DNA of 64,000 nucleotides from Ambrosia x helenae (Eukaryota > Streptophyta > Magnoliopsida > Asterales > Asteraceae). The notes beneath the pieces were generated by a model. The model was not told the origin of the DNA, searched no databases, and saw only the letters and a list, made by a program, of their open reading frames with translations. Location of the stretch: positions 114,128,574-114,192,573 of the forward strand of contig CM061226.1 in assembly GCA_030844895.1 (NCBI GenBank), in the 5' to 3' direction. Of this stretch, positions 1-10,371 are shown piece after piece. The number at the start of each line of letters is the position of its first letter. The first letter of the stretch is position 1. Position numbers and translations under genes: made by a program.

Positions 1-227
1 CGACTTCAACATTAAACGCGAAAGAAATACTAGCTATCTTTATGAAATTAGTCAATTACATCATCCCAATACACATAGTGCTCTACTTGCCAATTTAATA
101 AACCATTTATAGGTTAATCACTTAGACAATTGTTAAGTGATTGTAGTGTAGTTATTGACTATCTACTTTAATAACTTTAAAATAACATCACTTTGTGGTG
201 GGTATTGAGGTGAATAGTTATTCCATA
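1..227. other. Unassigned AT-rich sequence
   Basis: No coding region or recognisable repeat was seen. The last eight bases (220-227, ATTCCATA) are the left target duplication of the element that follows. Confidence 0.4.
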
Positions 228-413
228 CAGGGATGAGTATGTTATTGGTCCGGTACCAAACAACCGGTATGGTATAAGTATTTGAATGTAAAAATCAGTA
301 AATACCAGTACTGAAAAACAAAAAATGTGAGTACCGGCAACGGTATTGAAATTTGGTACCAAAAATTCGGTACCAATGCCGGTACGACACCGGTTACCAT
401 ATACTCATCACTA
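228..413. mobile_element. hAT-like MITE, GGTACCGG-rich (186 bp)
   Basis: The element starts CAGGGATGAGTATG and ends CATATACTCATCACTA, so its termini are imperfect inverted repeats. It is flanked by an exact 8-bp direct repeat ATTCCATA (220-227 and 414-421). Its interior is made of short GGTACCGG-type palindromes. An 8-bp duplication is typical of the hAT superfamily. There is no coding capacity, so it is non-autonomous. The same type of GGTACC/CGGTA interior occurs at 44725-45065 and around 4030-4560. Confidence 0.8.
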
Positions 414-421
414 ATTCCATA

Positions 422-1000
422 GCCCTAAAAATTGGAGTGTGTGATGTATATAAATATATAATCCAAGGGTTTATTTTGAAACGAGTTAAAATCTATCAAT
501 ACACGCGCCTAACTAAGATATTACACCAAACTTGAATATTAAAAGAAACCCATTTGATCAGGCGCGTGCGTGGCCGGCTGTTTGCTATTGGTCCAACTAC
601 GTGTACTTTGACACCTAGGACCAAACATCACTTTGCCTCCTTCATCACTATTTGTTATGTCAATATATCGCCTTCTGTTTTCATAACTTGACATCTTATA
701 CTCATTTGCACTTGAAACTTGAAAGTAACCATGGTAAACTTCTGTAACATGTATTGATAAATTGTTGACTCATGCATAATTTGACCACTAGTATATAAGA
801 CCATGGGGTGTGGGCTCGGCAACCACCTTCGGTGGCTGAGGTGGACATCGGTGCCGACCAAGCACACCGCCCCTCCCGATTTATGTTCGGCAAACACGAC
901 ATCAAATCCCCGTTCTCACCGATCTTGAATCCCACATGCATTTTGTCATTTTCCACCAATTAATATATATATTTTTGTCTTTTGTTATTTAAAAAGTATT
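422..1000. other. Unassigned intergenic sequence
   Basis: No gene supported. Open frames here (for example 655-959 on the minus strand) show no family resemblance and have the length expected by chance. Confidence 0.35.
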
Positions 1001-1430
1001 AAGACTACTCGGAGTGGTGGGGCGGGAAAGAGGGGGATGAAGCGTCATGTGACACTTTTGGGTCCCACGTGAAGGGGATGAAAATTGTGGGGAGTGGAAG
1101 GGGGGGGGGGGGGGGGAGGGGGAAGGAATATTATTATTATTATTATTGTGTGTAAAGTTAAAAAAAAAGAATCCAGCCAACCAAAACTCTCCACGTGCCA
1201 CCCAAGCCCCCCCCCCCCCCCCCCACGCCAAGCAATCTGCCCCCGCCCTCCCCCTTCCCGCCTCTTCCACGCCATGGTGGCGGCGGTGTCCCCCTCCCCC
1301 TTCTCGCCCCATTCCCGCCGCCACTCCGGGCACTCTAAAAAAAGGAAGGGGGAAGGGTGAAATGACGTGACGCTAATGTGGACAAGGGGGAAGAAAGGGC
1401 GAAGGGTCACCACACCCCATAGCCTAAGTG
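1001..1430. mobile_element. GC-rich foldback element with poly-G/poly-C tracts
   Basis: The left end reads AAGACTACTCGGAGTGGTGG. The reverse complement of the right end reads TTAGGCTATGGGGTGTGGTG, so the ends are diverged inverted repeats. The interior has a G run (1100-1117), an ATT microsatellite (1130-1147) and a C run (1208-1224), with complementary purine- and pyrimidine-rich halves. It is a relative of 16293-16628, which has the same AGACTA...CGGAGTGG end. Target duplication not resolved. Long open frames in it are artefacts of base composition. Confidence 0.55.
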
Positions 1431-1439
1431 CCAAAAGGA

Positions 1440-2145
1440 TTTGTAAGACAAAAATATTTTGCTAGTCTATCTAAAATTAAAAGAGAACTTATGAGAAATG
1501 GGGAAAACTTATGCAAAAATCAAATTTATATACTGTAAAAAACTAAAGTTTTTTTTTTTTTTTTTTTACTAAATTAACTAGGCAACCAAAATTGAGCATA
1601 TACCAAACAAATTTAGACAATTTTATATAAATTTTAATAAACAAATAAAATTGTAAATGAAAATTGGACTAAATTCCAAAGGCCTCCTTACTTGTAAAAT
1701 ACTCAAATGAAAAACCATGTATTGTTAAGTATTAAAATGACAATTCGTTTATAAAAGGTTCAATTAATCAGATAGAAATGTGCTATACTATATCTCTCAT
1801 TTGTCATATTTGCATCACATGACCCTAGCATAAAAGCACATATCTTTGGTGACTGAACAAATTTTCGGTCATGGTATACTGCGATACTTACATGCTCCTA
1901 ACTACATATAACCTACAATAAGATGACAATGCCATTTGCCCATAATAACAAAATTAACAGACTAGAGATAACCCGTCATCGGATCCCCTCTAGGTTTCCT
2001 GATGGTTTGTTGTATAATAAGATTGTAAATATATACATCTTAAGAAAGATAAGACGAACATAACATGATGGGGTTAAAATAATCTCTATAAGTTTTTACC
2101 AGATTAATTTTGTCATACAAAGATAATGCATCACTTTATTATTTT
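1440..2145. other. Unassigned AT-rich intergenic sequence
   Basis: A T16 tract at about 1552-1567 is the only notable feature. No coding region or repeat structure recognised. Confidence 0.35.
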
Positions 2146-2622
2146 TAGACCATGTGTAATGGGTATTTTTCGACAAGTGTCATGTGGGTCCTACTAAGGG
2201 CTTGAATTTTACAAGGGGTGTAGTGGTGTGGTGTGGTATGAATGTGTGTATATAAAGATATTTAATTTGAATTAAAAAAATAAAAAAAAAATAAAAAGGA
2301 AGTGGCAGCAGTTGATTGGACGAAGGAAGGATTGCACAACGCTAAATATCTCATGCTCTCACAATTTAGAGCCCCTTCACACCCAGGGGGCGGTGTTTGG
2401 GGCACGAATAGGGCTTGAAATTGCCTTTTAACGCCCTTTCACATAAAAAAATAAAAAGGAAGTGGCAGCAGTTGATTGGATGAAGGAAGGATTGCGCAAC
2501 GCTAAATATTTCACGCTCTCACAATTTAGAGCCCTTTCACACCCAGGGGCAGTGTTTGGGGCACGAACATGGCTTGAAATTGCCTTTTAACGCCCTTTCA
2601 CATGACCACTAGATATGGTCTT
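2146..2622. mobile_element. MITE with an internal 160-bp tandem duplication
   Basis: The left end TAGACCATGTGTAATGGG and the reverse complement of the right end (TAAGACCATATCTAGTGG) are similar inverted termini. Inside, a segment of about 160 bp (about 2285-2444) is repeated directly at about 2445-2603. The two units share AAGGAAGTGGCAGCAGTTGA and differ by a handful of substitutions. A shorter relative lies at 17318-17562. The target duplication is not clear, so the superfamily is left open. Confidence 0.5.
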
Positions 2623-2829
2623 AGTTCAATTATTTTTAAAAGAACTAAACATACAAACCGTAATGACTATGTCCTAACTTTTCAGTTACAGGACAATATT
2701 TTTTTGAATGACAAATTTTATTACACCTTAAATTCCACCCCATTTTGCACTTGCAAGGATTTGAAACCACAACCTCACATTTATAAGAGAGGACACCATA
2801 CCACTAGACCAAGAAGTCATGGGTAGTTA

Positions 2830-3221
2830 CGGGACAGCATTACTTCTTGATTTTTCAACACAACTTGAACAACCATTATGATTCACCCAACTACTTTTTC
2901 GTTTTTTTTCTCTCTTCACAAACTCATCACATGCTATTTTTTCCCTTTTTTGGCACATACCTATTGTAGTCTTGTTAGAACTAGAGTTTTCCCTTTGTGT
3001 TACACTATAGGGTCTCAACCTATATACTTCAAAACTCAAAGTCCTCATCTTAACAAAAACACATAACCTTAAGGACCCAACATAACCTTTTTTACAAAAT
3101 TTAAACACCACCAACATTACCCCGAACTCGTCTACACGACAGTCTCCTCAGCTTCTCTCTCTCTCTCTATCTCTGTGTCTGTCTTTGGTTCTTTGAACAG
3201 TTCTAGAGAGAGAAAGTGTCA
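2830..3221 (+). promoter_or_regulatory. Upstream region and 5' UTR of the HRLI gene
   Basis: Sequence before the ATG at 3222 holds a CT microsatellite-like stretch (about 3150-3172, TCTCTCTCTCTCTATCTC), common in plant 5' UTRs. I could not fix a TATA box or transcription start. Assignment as promoter rests only on position. Confidence 0.35.
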
Positions 3222-5606
3222 ATGGCGTTCTTGTCGTTCGTTGGTCGTGTTCTCTTTGTCTCCGTCTTCGTTCTCTCTGCTTATCAAGAGTAAGCATTTT
3301 AGATCTATATTGTTTCAATTTTTTTAAATATTCTTTGTTATGTGTCTTTGTTTTTTTGATCTGTGGTTTTGGGTCTCAATTTTTGATGCATATGTGTTAC
3401 ATGTGGTTATGCGTTTCTTGATCTGTTTATTATTATAATAATATTATTTTTAAATGGAGATTTGTGTATGATTGAGCTAGTAGGTGATTTGTTTGTCTAC
3501 AAAACTTTAGATTTTAGAAGTTTTTGTGTTAATTATGTTATAAATTTGCTTGCTTTATGTTATTTGATCTATTTGTTTTTTAATATTTTTATTTTGAATT
3601 ACAAAATTTAAGAAGCTAAATGCTACTAGTTTAATTTAACTCATAAAATAGTATGTTACATGTCAAATTTGTAGATTAGTTGTAGAGTTATTATTAAATT
3701 GCTTTTAAGAAAGTGTTATTTTTGAACTTTAAGTTTTTAAATGGATGAATTGTGCAAGCTGGTTTGAGGTGGGAAGGTTTACCTCCTTGGAGGGTTTCTG
3801 CCCCCGGGTTTGGTCTCAGGTTCGAATCTCACGCTCCACCGAAAAAATAACCGCTTGAGTTTGAAAGGAGAAACCCGAATCCTGGGCAGTGGTCGCTTTG
3901 CAACACAAGATTTAACACTACTTTCCAAAAAAAATTGTCTGCCATGTGCTATTTATTGTTGTTTTTTAGAGTGGAAGTGTTATGATTTTTTTGTTTAGAT
4001 TTATAGATCAGGATTAGGGATTAGCTCTGTGCCAATAACGGTACTGAAAATCGCTAAAATTGGTTATCGGTACCGGTTTCGTAAGAGTTTGGTACAGTAC
4101 CGGTATTTGAAGTTAAAATCGGTAAAATACCGGTAATGCACCGAACCGGTACTGATAACGTCAAAAGTCACCGAACCGGTACTGATAACGTCAATCTCAC
4201 GCTCCACCAAAAAAATAACCGCTTGAGTTTGAAAGGAGAAACCCAAATCCTGGGCAGTGGTCGCTTTGCAACACAGGATTTACCGCTGAAACACTACTCT
4301 CCAAAAAAAAATTGTCTGCCATGTGCTATTTATTGTTGTTTTTTAGAGTGGAAGTGTTATGATTTTTTTGTTTAGATTTATAGATCAGGATTAGGGATTA
4401 GCTCTGTGCCAATAACGGTACTGAAAATCGCTAAAATTGGTTATCGGTACCGGTTTCGTAAGAGTTTGGTACAGTACCGGTATTTGAAGTTAAAATCGGT
4501 AAAATACCGGTACTGCACCGAACCGGTACTGCTAACGTCAAAAGTCACCGAATTGGTACCGAAAAATGATTTGGTATCTGCGCGTACCATTTGCTCGTTC
4601 CTATTTTAGGAGTTCAAGTTCCATTAACTCTCGTTTTCAGAGGAAAAGGTAAAATGTAACTTGTCTGTAATAGGAAGAAAAAGATGTTTCATCCTTTTGA
4701 GTAGATTGTTTTCATCATTAAATGTGTGAGTTCTAGTTTAATTAAGGGGTGGTGGCGCAACTTGTTGCCTTCTTGCCCGCCTACCCGCTATCTTGATGTA
4801 ATTTTCTCAGTCTTTTTTTAAACATAAATCGTATTATTAACCACTATGTCTTCACCAAGAAAATACATGGTCATCATCTTTTGCTTTGGGTGCATGTAGG
4901 TTTAACGAATTCGGAGTTGATGGTGGATCTACAGCCAAAGCCCTTACACCAAAGTTCAATCGGTTTTCGAAGCATTTCACAACACACACAGGTTTCCAAG
5001 TGCCAGCTTTTGAGGTATAATCCATTTCATAGTGTTTTCCAATGGTCATAATTTAAGCATACATTAATTTGTGGATGTTACATGGTGTTATTATACAGAT
5101 CAAGTTCTTGGTTGCTGGTGCTATTGCCTTGAAAGCCTTAGGAAGCTTACTATTCGTCTTCGGCAGTACCCTTGGCGCTACTCTGCTGGTGCGCAATACC
5201 TGATTATACAAACACATGTTTCCTTTTTATCTTTCGGAACAAATTGTTTTAACTTCTTTTCTTTAACAGATTCTGCACCAGTTGATCGCTACTCCTATCC
5301 TATACGATTTCTACAATTATGACATGGAGAAAAAGGAATTCCAGCACCTCTTTATCAGATTTGCACAGGTTTGATTGCATACCTTTTATTTAAAACCGTT
5401 CACATTTTATGGATGGGTTGATTTGGGTTGTTTTTCATATCAGATGCCGTTTTTATAGCTTTTTTTGTAATCTTGTTTTTTTTTTTTTTTTTTTTTGGTA
5501 GAGTTTGGCGTTGTTGGGGGCGCTTTTGTTCTTCATCGGGATGAAGAATTCTGTCCCAAGAAGATCTTCAACTACAAAGAAGGCTGCCAAAACGAAGACC
5601 ACCTAA
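3222..5606 (+). CDS. HR-like lesion-inducing (HRLI) membrane protein, 158 aa, five exons
   Basis: Exons 3222-3289, 4900-5014, 5099-5188, 5270-5368 and 5502-5606 have GT-AG junctions and join in phase to 158 codons plus TAA. The N-terminus is MAFLSFVGRVLFVSVFVLSA; exon 2 gives FNEFGVDGGSTAKALTPKFN, exon 3 IKFLVAGAIALKALGSLLFV, exon 4 ends LIATPILYDFYNYDMEKKEF...FAQ, and the C-tail is Lys-rich. This matches plant HR-like lesion-inducer proteins: short, with an N-terminal hydrophobic segment, two further hydrophobic stretches (exon 3 and the start of exon 5), and a basic tail. The family is a predicted endoplasmic-reticulum or organellar membrane protein tied to hypersensitive-like cell death when overexpressed; biochemical activity is not established. 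Length is normal and the copy looks intact. Intron 1 (3290-4899) is enlarged by repeats. A decayed copy lies at 16212-17250. Confidence 0.9.
3750..3827 (+). repeat. tRNA-derived SINE-like fragment in HRLI intron 1
   Basis: The segment ends with GGTTCGAATCTCACGCTCCACC, of which GGTTCGAATC resembles an RNA polymerase III B box, preceded by a GGTGGGAAGGTTTACCTCC hairpin-like stretch. No clean poly(A) tail or target duplication, because the following tandem duplication starts within it. Confidence 0.35.
3828..4563 (+). repeat. 368-bp tandem duplication in HRLI intron 1
   Basis: CTCACGCTCCACC starts at 3828 and again at 4196. The two units (3828-4195 and 4196 to about 4563) match along their length with few substitutions and small indels (for example CAACACAAGATTTAAC against CAACACAGGATTTACCGC). 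Each unit includes the GGTACCGG-rich palindromic stretch seen in the elements at 228 and 44725, and part of the SINE-like sequence. Within unit 1 a shorter motif (ACCGAACCGGTACTGATAAC) is itself repeated near its end. The duplication lies entirely in the intron and leaves the splice sites untouched. Confidence 0.85.
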
Positions 5607-5810
5607 GAGAACTTTCATATCGATTTTCCTATTTTTGTTTCGCTGACATTTTGAGGCAATCTTTTGCATGATTTGTGTCAAGGTTATGAAACATTTGTTG
5701 AGTTGGATTTGTAGTATAAGGATTCGTATGTTATTTAAGTTAATCATGTTATTTTCTTTATAGATTACAGAAACAAAATTTCACTCTTTATGTTATGGTG
5801 TTATCTTCTA

Positions 5811-6550
5811 CTCCCTCCGTCTAGGGGTGTAAACGAACCGAGCCCGAGCCTAGCTGGGCTCGAGCTCGGCTCGTTATGGTTTTATGAAGCTCGAGCTCGA
5901 GCTCGGCTCGGTTCGAGCCTACAATCTTGAGCTCGAGCTCGGCTCGCTAGCAAAATCAAAAGCTCGAGCTCGGCTCGGCTCGAGGTGATTTGAGAACAAT
6001 CTCAAACGAGCTCAAAGCTCAGCTCGAGATCGCAAAAGCTCGGCTCGCGAGTATTATTAAATGGACCTATGAAATAAGGACTTGGGCTTTGTAGATGGGG
6101 GTTATAAATTATAAGGGATATATAAATAGCTTATAATTATGTTTGGGCTCGTTTAGGCTCGCGAGCCCAATCGAGCTTTGTATATAGAGCTCGAGCTCGG
6201 GCTCGATAACTAAACGAGCCATATTTCAGGCTTGGGCTCGAGCTCGGGCTCGCTAAGGCTCGGCTCGTTCGGGCTTTTTACCGAGCCGATCCCGGGTAGC
6301 TCTCGAGCCAATACGTGTCATTTACACCCCAACCTCCGTCCCTATTTAAATATCCATCTTTCTATTTTTGGTTGTCCCAAATTAAATGTCAATTTCCAAA
6401 AAGAGAAATGCAATTTCCAGTTTTGCCCATAAAAGACAAAACACAATCACCACTTTTGAGGATATTATTGTCATTTTACCACATACAAACAAAAGATTTC
6501 TTAAAATGTGTGTTTTTGGGCCCATGACATTTAAATAGGGACGTATGGAG
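5811..6550. mobile_element. Stowaway-type MITE, split by another element
   Basis: The termini are CTCCCTCCGTC (5811-5821) and GGGACGTATGGAG (ending 6550), flanked by TA (5809-5810 and 6551-6552). This is the classic Stowaway (Tc1/mariner) terminal sequence and target. The element proper is 5811-5821 plus 6341-6550. The foldback at 5822-6332 is inserted in its left terminus. Confidence 0.8.
5822..6332. mobile_element. hAT-like foldback element rich in GAGCTCGGCTCG (511 bp)
   Basis: It begins TAGGGGTGTAAACGA and ends TTTACACCCCAA, with the 8-bp direct repeat CCTCCGTC on both sides (5814-5821 and 6333-6340). The interior is nearly all tandem GAGCTC/GGCTCG motifs that can fold back. No coding sequence. 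The 8-bp duplication suggests hAT-type transposition. It sits inside a Stowaway terminus, so it is the younger of the two. Confidence 0.85.
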
Positions 6551-6552
6551 TA

Positions 6553-7001
6553 CAAGAAATGCTTCGTCACAGGTAGTGAATCATGGAACTCAGGGTCTCG
6601 GGTCTTGCCAATCGAGACTATTTTGCTCATTACTTGGTGTACAAAGCGATTTATAAATTTGATCCGAATGAGTGGTAGCCTGGTAGGTAGGTACCCGTCA
6701 CCCCACGGGTTCGAACCCACATGGTAACATCGCCATCACCCCCTTGCGGGTAGGCTGGTAGGTACCTGTAGCGGATACACCCATTTTGCCTCTTACTAGG
6801 CTTGAATTCTCAATCTCTCGTTAAAAACATCATCTATACCACCACACCACAAGAGAATGATCCATTATACATAATGAACTGTTGATAAGATGTACTATTA
6901 TTATTATTATGATGGACAAATCAATATGACAACTACGTTGACAAAAGTTATTCAACACTTATCATCACTTGTAGGTTTTCTTCATCCAAAAGACAAAGAA
7001 G
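6553..7001 (+). promoter_or_regulatory. Upstream region of the dioxygenase gene
   Basis: Contains a tRNA-like stretch (6670-6735, with GGGTTCGAACCCAC resembling a B box) that may be a SINE remnant, then an ATT microsatellite (6897-6911) and TCTTCATCCAAAAGACAAAG just before the ATG at 7002. No certain TATA box. Confidence 0.35.
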
Positions 7002-9260
7002 ATGTCACTCAATGGTACCTCTGCATCATTAATCCAACCGAACTATGACCGGAAAGCGGAGCTCCAGGCTTTCGACGAAACCAAAACCGGCGTCAAAGGA
7101 CTCGTTGATGCTGGAGTAACACAAGTCCCTCGAATATTCCATCTACCCACACCTGAAAACCTCAACTCCCAACAACCAAAGCTAACACTTCCCACTATTG
7201 ACCTTCAAGGCATCGATAACGATCCAATAAGGCGAAAGGAGGTGATCGAGCAAGTGAAGGACGCGTTGGAGAGCTGGGGATTCTTTCAGTTGGTAAATCA
7301 TGGAATCCCAGTTAGTGTTTTGGAGGATATGATAAAAGGAGTGATAGATTTTCATGAGCAAGACACTGAGGTAAAGAAGCAGTGGTACACAAGGGGTATG
7401 AGGGACAAGAATAGAGTGGAGTTTAATAGCAACTTTGACTTGTATTCTGCACCTGTGACCAGTTGGCGAGACTCCTTCTACTGCACCATGGCTCCTAAGT
7501 CTAACCCTCCTCAACCACATGAGCTGCCACAGCCTTGCAGGTTTTAACTATTTAAACCAGTTATTAATAGGGCTGCAAACGAACTGAACTTTCAGCGAAC
7601 AGTTCATGAACCGTTCGGCGGGAAGTTCGTTCTTGTTCGTTTGTTTAATAAATGAACGAACACGAGCAAAAAATTCCGTTCGTTTAGTTAAACGAATGAA
7701 CATTAACAAAGGTCGCGTTCGTTCGTTTATGTTTATGAAGGTTTGGTAACGTGTTCGTTTGTGTTCGATAGTTTATTAAGATTTTTATTTTTTATACTCA
7801 TTTATTTTATTTCTTTTACCCACAAATAAGATATATGAGCTATATGAGATTATTAAACCTATTTTTTGTATGATTGTATCCAAGCTCATTATATGTTTCC
7901 ACGTTTCAATGTTGATGCCCTCCACCTCCAATGCCCTCTGGGCTCTGTCGTCCACCTCCAAAGCTCTTCTCTAGTACTAAGTATGTTTGGACAATTAAGT
8001 TATATTTTGGGTAGATCTAGCTAGTGCTTTAATGTATGTGAATTCGATGTTATTCAAAAGTTAATATATGTTCGGTTGTGTTTGTTTCTGTTCATGAACA
8101 CTTCTTTGTGTTCATGGACACTTGTTTGTGTTCATGTGCGTTCATGAACAAAATTAACAAACGAACATAAACGAACACGAACATGAGTGTTTTCTTAAGA
8201 AACGAACACGGACATAAAATCTCGTTCGGTAAGTGTTCATGAACACATAATTTTCTTAACAAACAAACACGAACAAGGCCTTGTTCGTGTTCGTTCGGTT
8301 CGTTTGCAGCCATAGTTATTAATATATAACTATCAGAACTTGAGTTTGTTGATCGTAAAGTTTTATCATTGGATATATATTTTTGTTTGATTCTGGTGGT
8401 GTGTGTTGTAGAGATATATTGTTGGAGTATTCGAAACAAGTGATGAAACTCGGGGTTTGTTTATTTGAGTTAATATCTGAGGCTCTTGGGCTTGATGCGA
8501 ATCATCTTTTGGATATGGGATGTGCGGATGGGCTTGCTGTTCTTGGTCATTACTATCCTTCTTGTCCACAACCTGAATTAACAATAGGCACCGTAGAGCA
8601 CACCGACAACGATTTCATCACGATTCTTCTCCAAGATCATATTGGTGGCCTGAAGGTTTATTATCAGAATCAATGGAATGATGTTCCTCCTATGCCGGAA
8701 GCTCTTGTAGTGAACGCTGGAGATTTTCTACAAGCATCTTTCCTTTCTTTTATAATTGGCAAAAAATTATTAGAATCAATGGAATGGTTAAGGCTGAACC
8801 ATTAAGATTTGGGATGTTACTGAATCATTAAGCACTGAACTAGACTGAACCTTAATGAGACTCTTCTACCAATGTGGGACAAGAAAATTAACCATTAAGA
8901 GGTCCAACTTAATGATTCAGCACTTAACCATTCAAACATCTTAACCATTTAGACATCTTAATAATTCAGCACTTAATCAACCAAACAGCCTCTAATTGTA
9001 CTTTGCAGCTTATTACAAATGACAAGTTTGTGAGTTCAGAACATAAAGTGGTTGCAAACAAGGTTGGGCCAAGAGTATCAGTGGCGTCATTTTTTACAAC
9101 GGGTGTGATTGAGACAACAAAAGTGTATGGACCGATCACTAAGTTGCTTTCAAAAGATAATCCAGCCAAGTATCGAGACACAACCTTAAAAGAATACGTG
9201 GATTATTACAGGGCAAAGGGACTTGATGGCACTTTTGCCCTTTTGCATTTCAAGATCTAA
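7002..9260 (+). CDS. 2-oxoglutarate/Fe(II)-dependent dioxygenase (ACC oxidase homolog-like), 370 aa, three exons
   Basis: Exons 7002-7540, 8412-8733 and 9009-9260 join in phase to 370 codons plus TAA, normal for the family. The N-terminal DIOX_N region includes VPRIFHLPTPENL and ESWGFFQLVNHGIP. The C-terminal catalytic region carries the iron ligands H243 and D245 (VEHTDNDF) and H299 (SSEHKVVAN), plus the 2-oxoglutarate motif R309-x-S311 (PRVSVASFF). All essential residues are present. The resemblance is to the 1-aminocyclopropane-1-carboxylate oxidase homolog group of soluble oxidases, most of which have unknown substrates; true ACC oxidase is less likely. Intron 1 (7541-8411) holds a 747-bp foldback element. 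Intron 2 (8734-9008) holds MITE sequence and starts with GC, not GT. If that donor fails, translation runs into the intron and stops at 8803-8805, losing H299 and R309. The LTR retrotransposon begins 104 bp after the stop. Confidence 0.88.
7568..8314. mobile_element. hAT-like foldback element rich in GTTCGTTCG/CGAACGAAC, in dioxygenase intron 1 (747 bp)
   Basis: It starts TAGGGCTGCAAACGAAC and ends CGTTTGCAGCCATA. The exact 8-bp duplication GTTATTAA lies at 7560-7567 and 8315-8322. About 120 bp at each end are repeats of (A)ACGAAC or its complement, forming long fold-back arms around an AT-rich core. No coding capacity. Confidence 0.88.
8778..8993. mobile_element. Tourist-like MITE fragment in dioxygenase intron 2
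   Basis: The interior (GAATGGTTAAGGCTGAACC, AATGATTCAGCACTTAACC) and the right end AACCAAACAGCCTC match the family at 24332-24597 and 25054-25267. The left terminus (expected GGGGCTGTTTGGTTG) is missing, so this copy is 5'-truncated. It ends 15 bp before the intron 2 acceptor. Confidence 0.65.
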
Positions 9261-9364
9261 CTCATTTAGAAGTTATCTAAGAATCATCATGAGTTAAAGC
9301 ATATAGTATTGTAATATATCTTAGACTCGTTTCTATCATTTTGGTGCAATGTTTAAAGAATTTG

Positions 9365-9608
9365 TGATGCAGTATTATCTCCATATTCGAATTTTAAAAG
9401 TTTACTTATGTTTATTTTTTATTTATTAGTATTTATCTCTAAGGTTGTTAGGTTTTAGTATAAATTAAGGTTTAGGGTTTATTGTTTAGTTAGTTTTTGA
9501 TTGAATAAGAATTAATATGAACTTTGTTCATGGAACCTTTGGTTCGTTTATAGTCTTTGATTAACTATATGTTCTTGAGCCATTTGATGCGCTTCCCAAA
9601 CTGCATCA
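9365..9608 (+). repeat. 5' LTR (244 bp)
   Basis: Runs from TGATGCAGTATTATC to CCCAAACTGCATCA. It matches 15946-16187 almost base for base; visible differences include a short change near the 3' end (AAACTGCATCA against AAAGCATCA). Confidence 0.9.
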
Positions 9609-10371
9609 GTTGGTATCAGAGCTTTGGTTTTCAAATGGCTCTGCGTGAAACGAACTATGTTTTTTCTCGTCGAATCGCCGACCGAGGCAACGATAAAATC
9701 ATGTTCGATTCGCAAGATCGTAAGATCCAGGAAACTGACTCAAAAGATGTCATCTGGATGAGATCGTTGGGAAAGATGAGCATCCTGAAGTCTATGATGG
9801 TTACAAGTTTCTGGAAACCGACTCAGAGGCTTTCATCCGGGATGAGAACTATGGGAAGGAGGAGTATCCAGGGAATTGTAGCGTTATCTATCCGTCATCT
9901 CCTTGTTTTGATGAATACAGGGATGAGGATTGGTATTCTTGGGTTACCGGTGGTGCTCGAAAGTTACTAGGTGATGAATTGGCTGTCAAAAGTCTTAAGG
10001 CTGATGGTTCGGTTCAAGTGACCATAGATGAATCAGGTAAGTTTGTTATTGATGAGATAAATATTAGTTATATTAAAAATAGTGTTGGTTGTGATGAATC
10101 ACATAACATGGTGGCTATGGGTGGTGTGCGCCGGATTGGGAAGTCCCAGTATTTCGGCAGTCAATTGATGAAAGTTGGAATTTTGAATTCCAGAAGGTAT
10201 CTCATCCTACGAATTCGGGATTTAGTATTGGAAGTGATTTTAAAATTATTTATAAAAAAATCTCGGTTGATAAGAAAGTTATCTATAATACATTATAAAG
10301 GAGGAGTGATGGCTAACATGATCATTTTCATTTCGGTACAACTTAAGAAGCAACATGTACAACATGTTTAA
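9609..10371 (+). pseudogene. Internal reading frames of the LTR element, frameshifted, function unknown
   Basis: Starting at MALRETNYVFSRRIADRG (9633), the reading frame gives DSQDRKIQETDSKDVIW, then a switch near 9755 continues with acidic sequence (VGKDEHPEVYDGYKFLETD) through 9976, ARKLLGDELAVKSLKADGSV and SVDKKVIYNTL, ending about 10296. It is acidic and lacks the zinc knuckle of gag and any recognisable pol motif. It may be the gag-position product of a non-autonomous family. Two or more frame breaks make it non-functional as read. I do not recognise a domain. Confidence 0.45.

Noticed and set aside
989..1434. Several overlapping open frames on both strands, some over 110 codons
   Set aside because: They run through poly-G, poly-C and ATT tracts of a foldback element and encode Gly, Pro and Ile runs; no family resemblance.
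7002..9260. Calling the dioxygenase a true ACC oxidase (ethylene synthesis)
   Set aside because: The N-terminal extension, the LLDMGCADGLAVLGHYYPSC region and overall length fit the ACC oxidase homolog group, not authentic ACO enzymes of about 320 residues.
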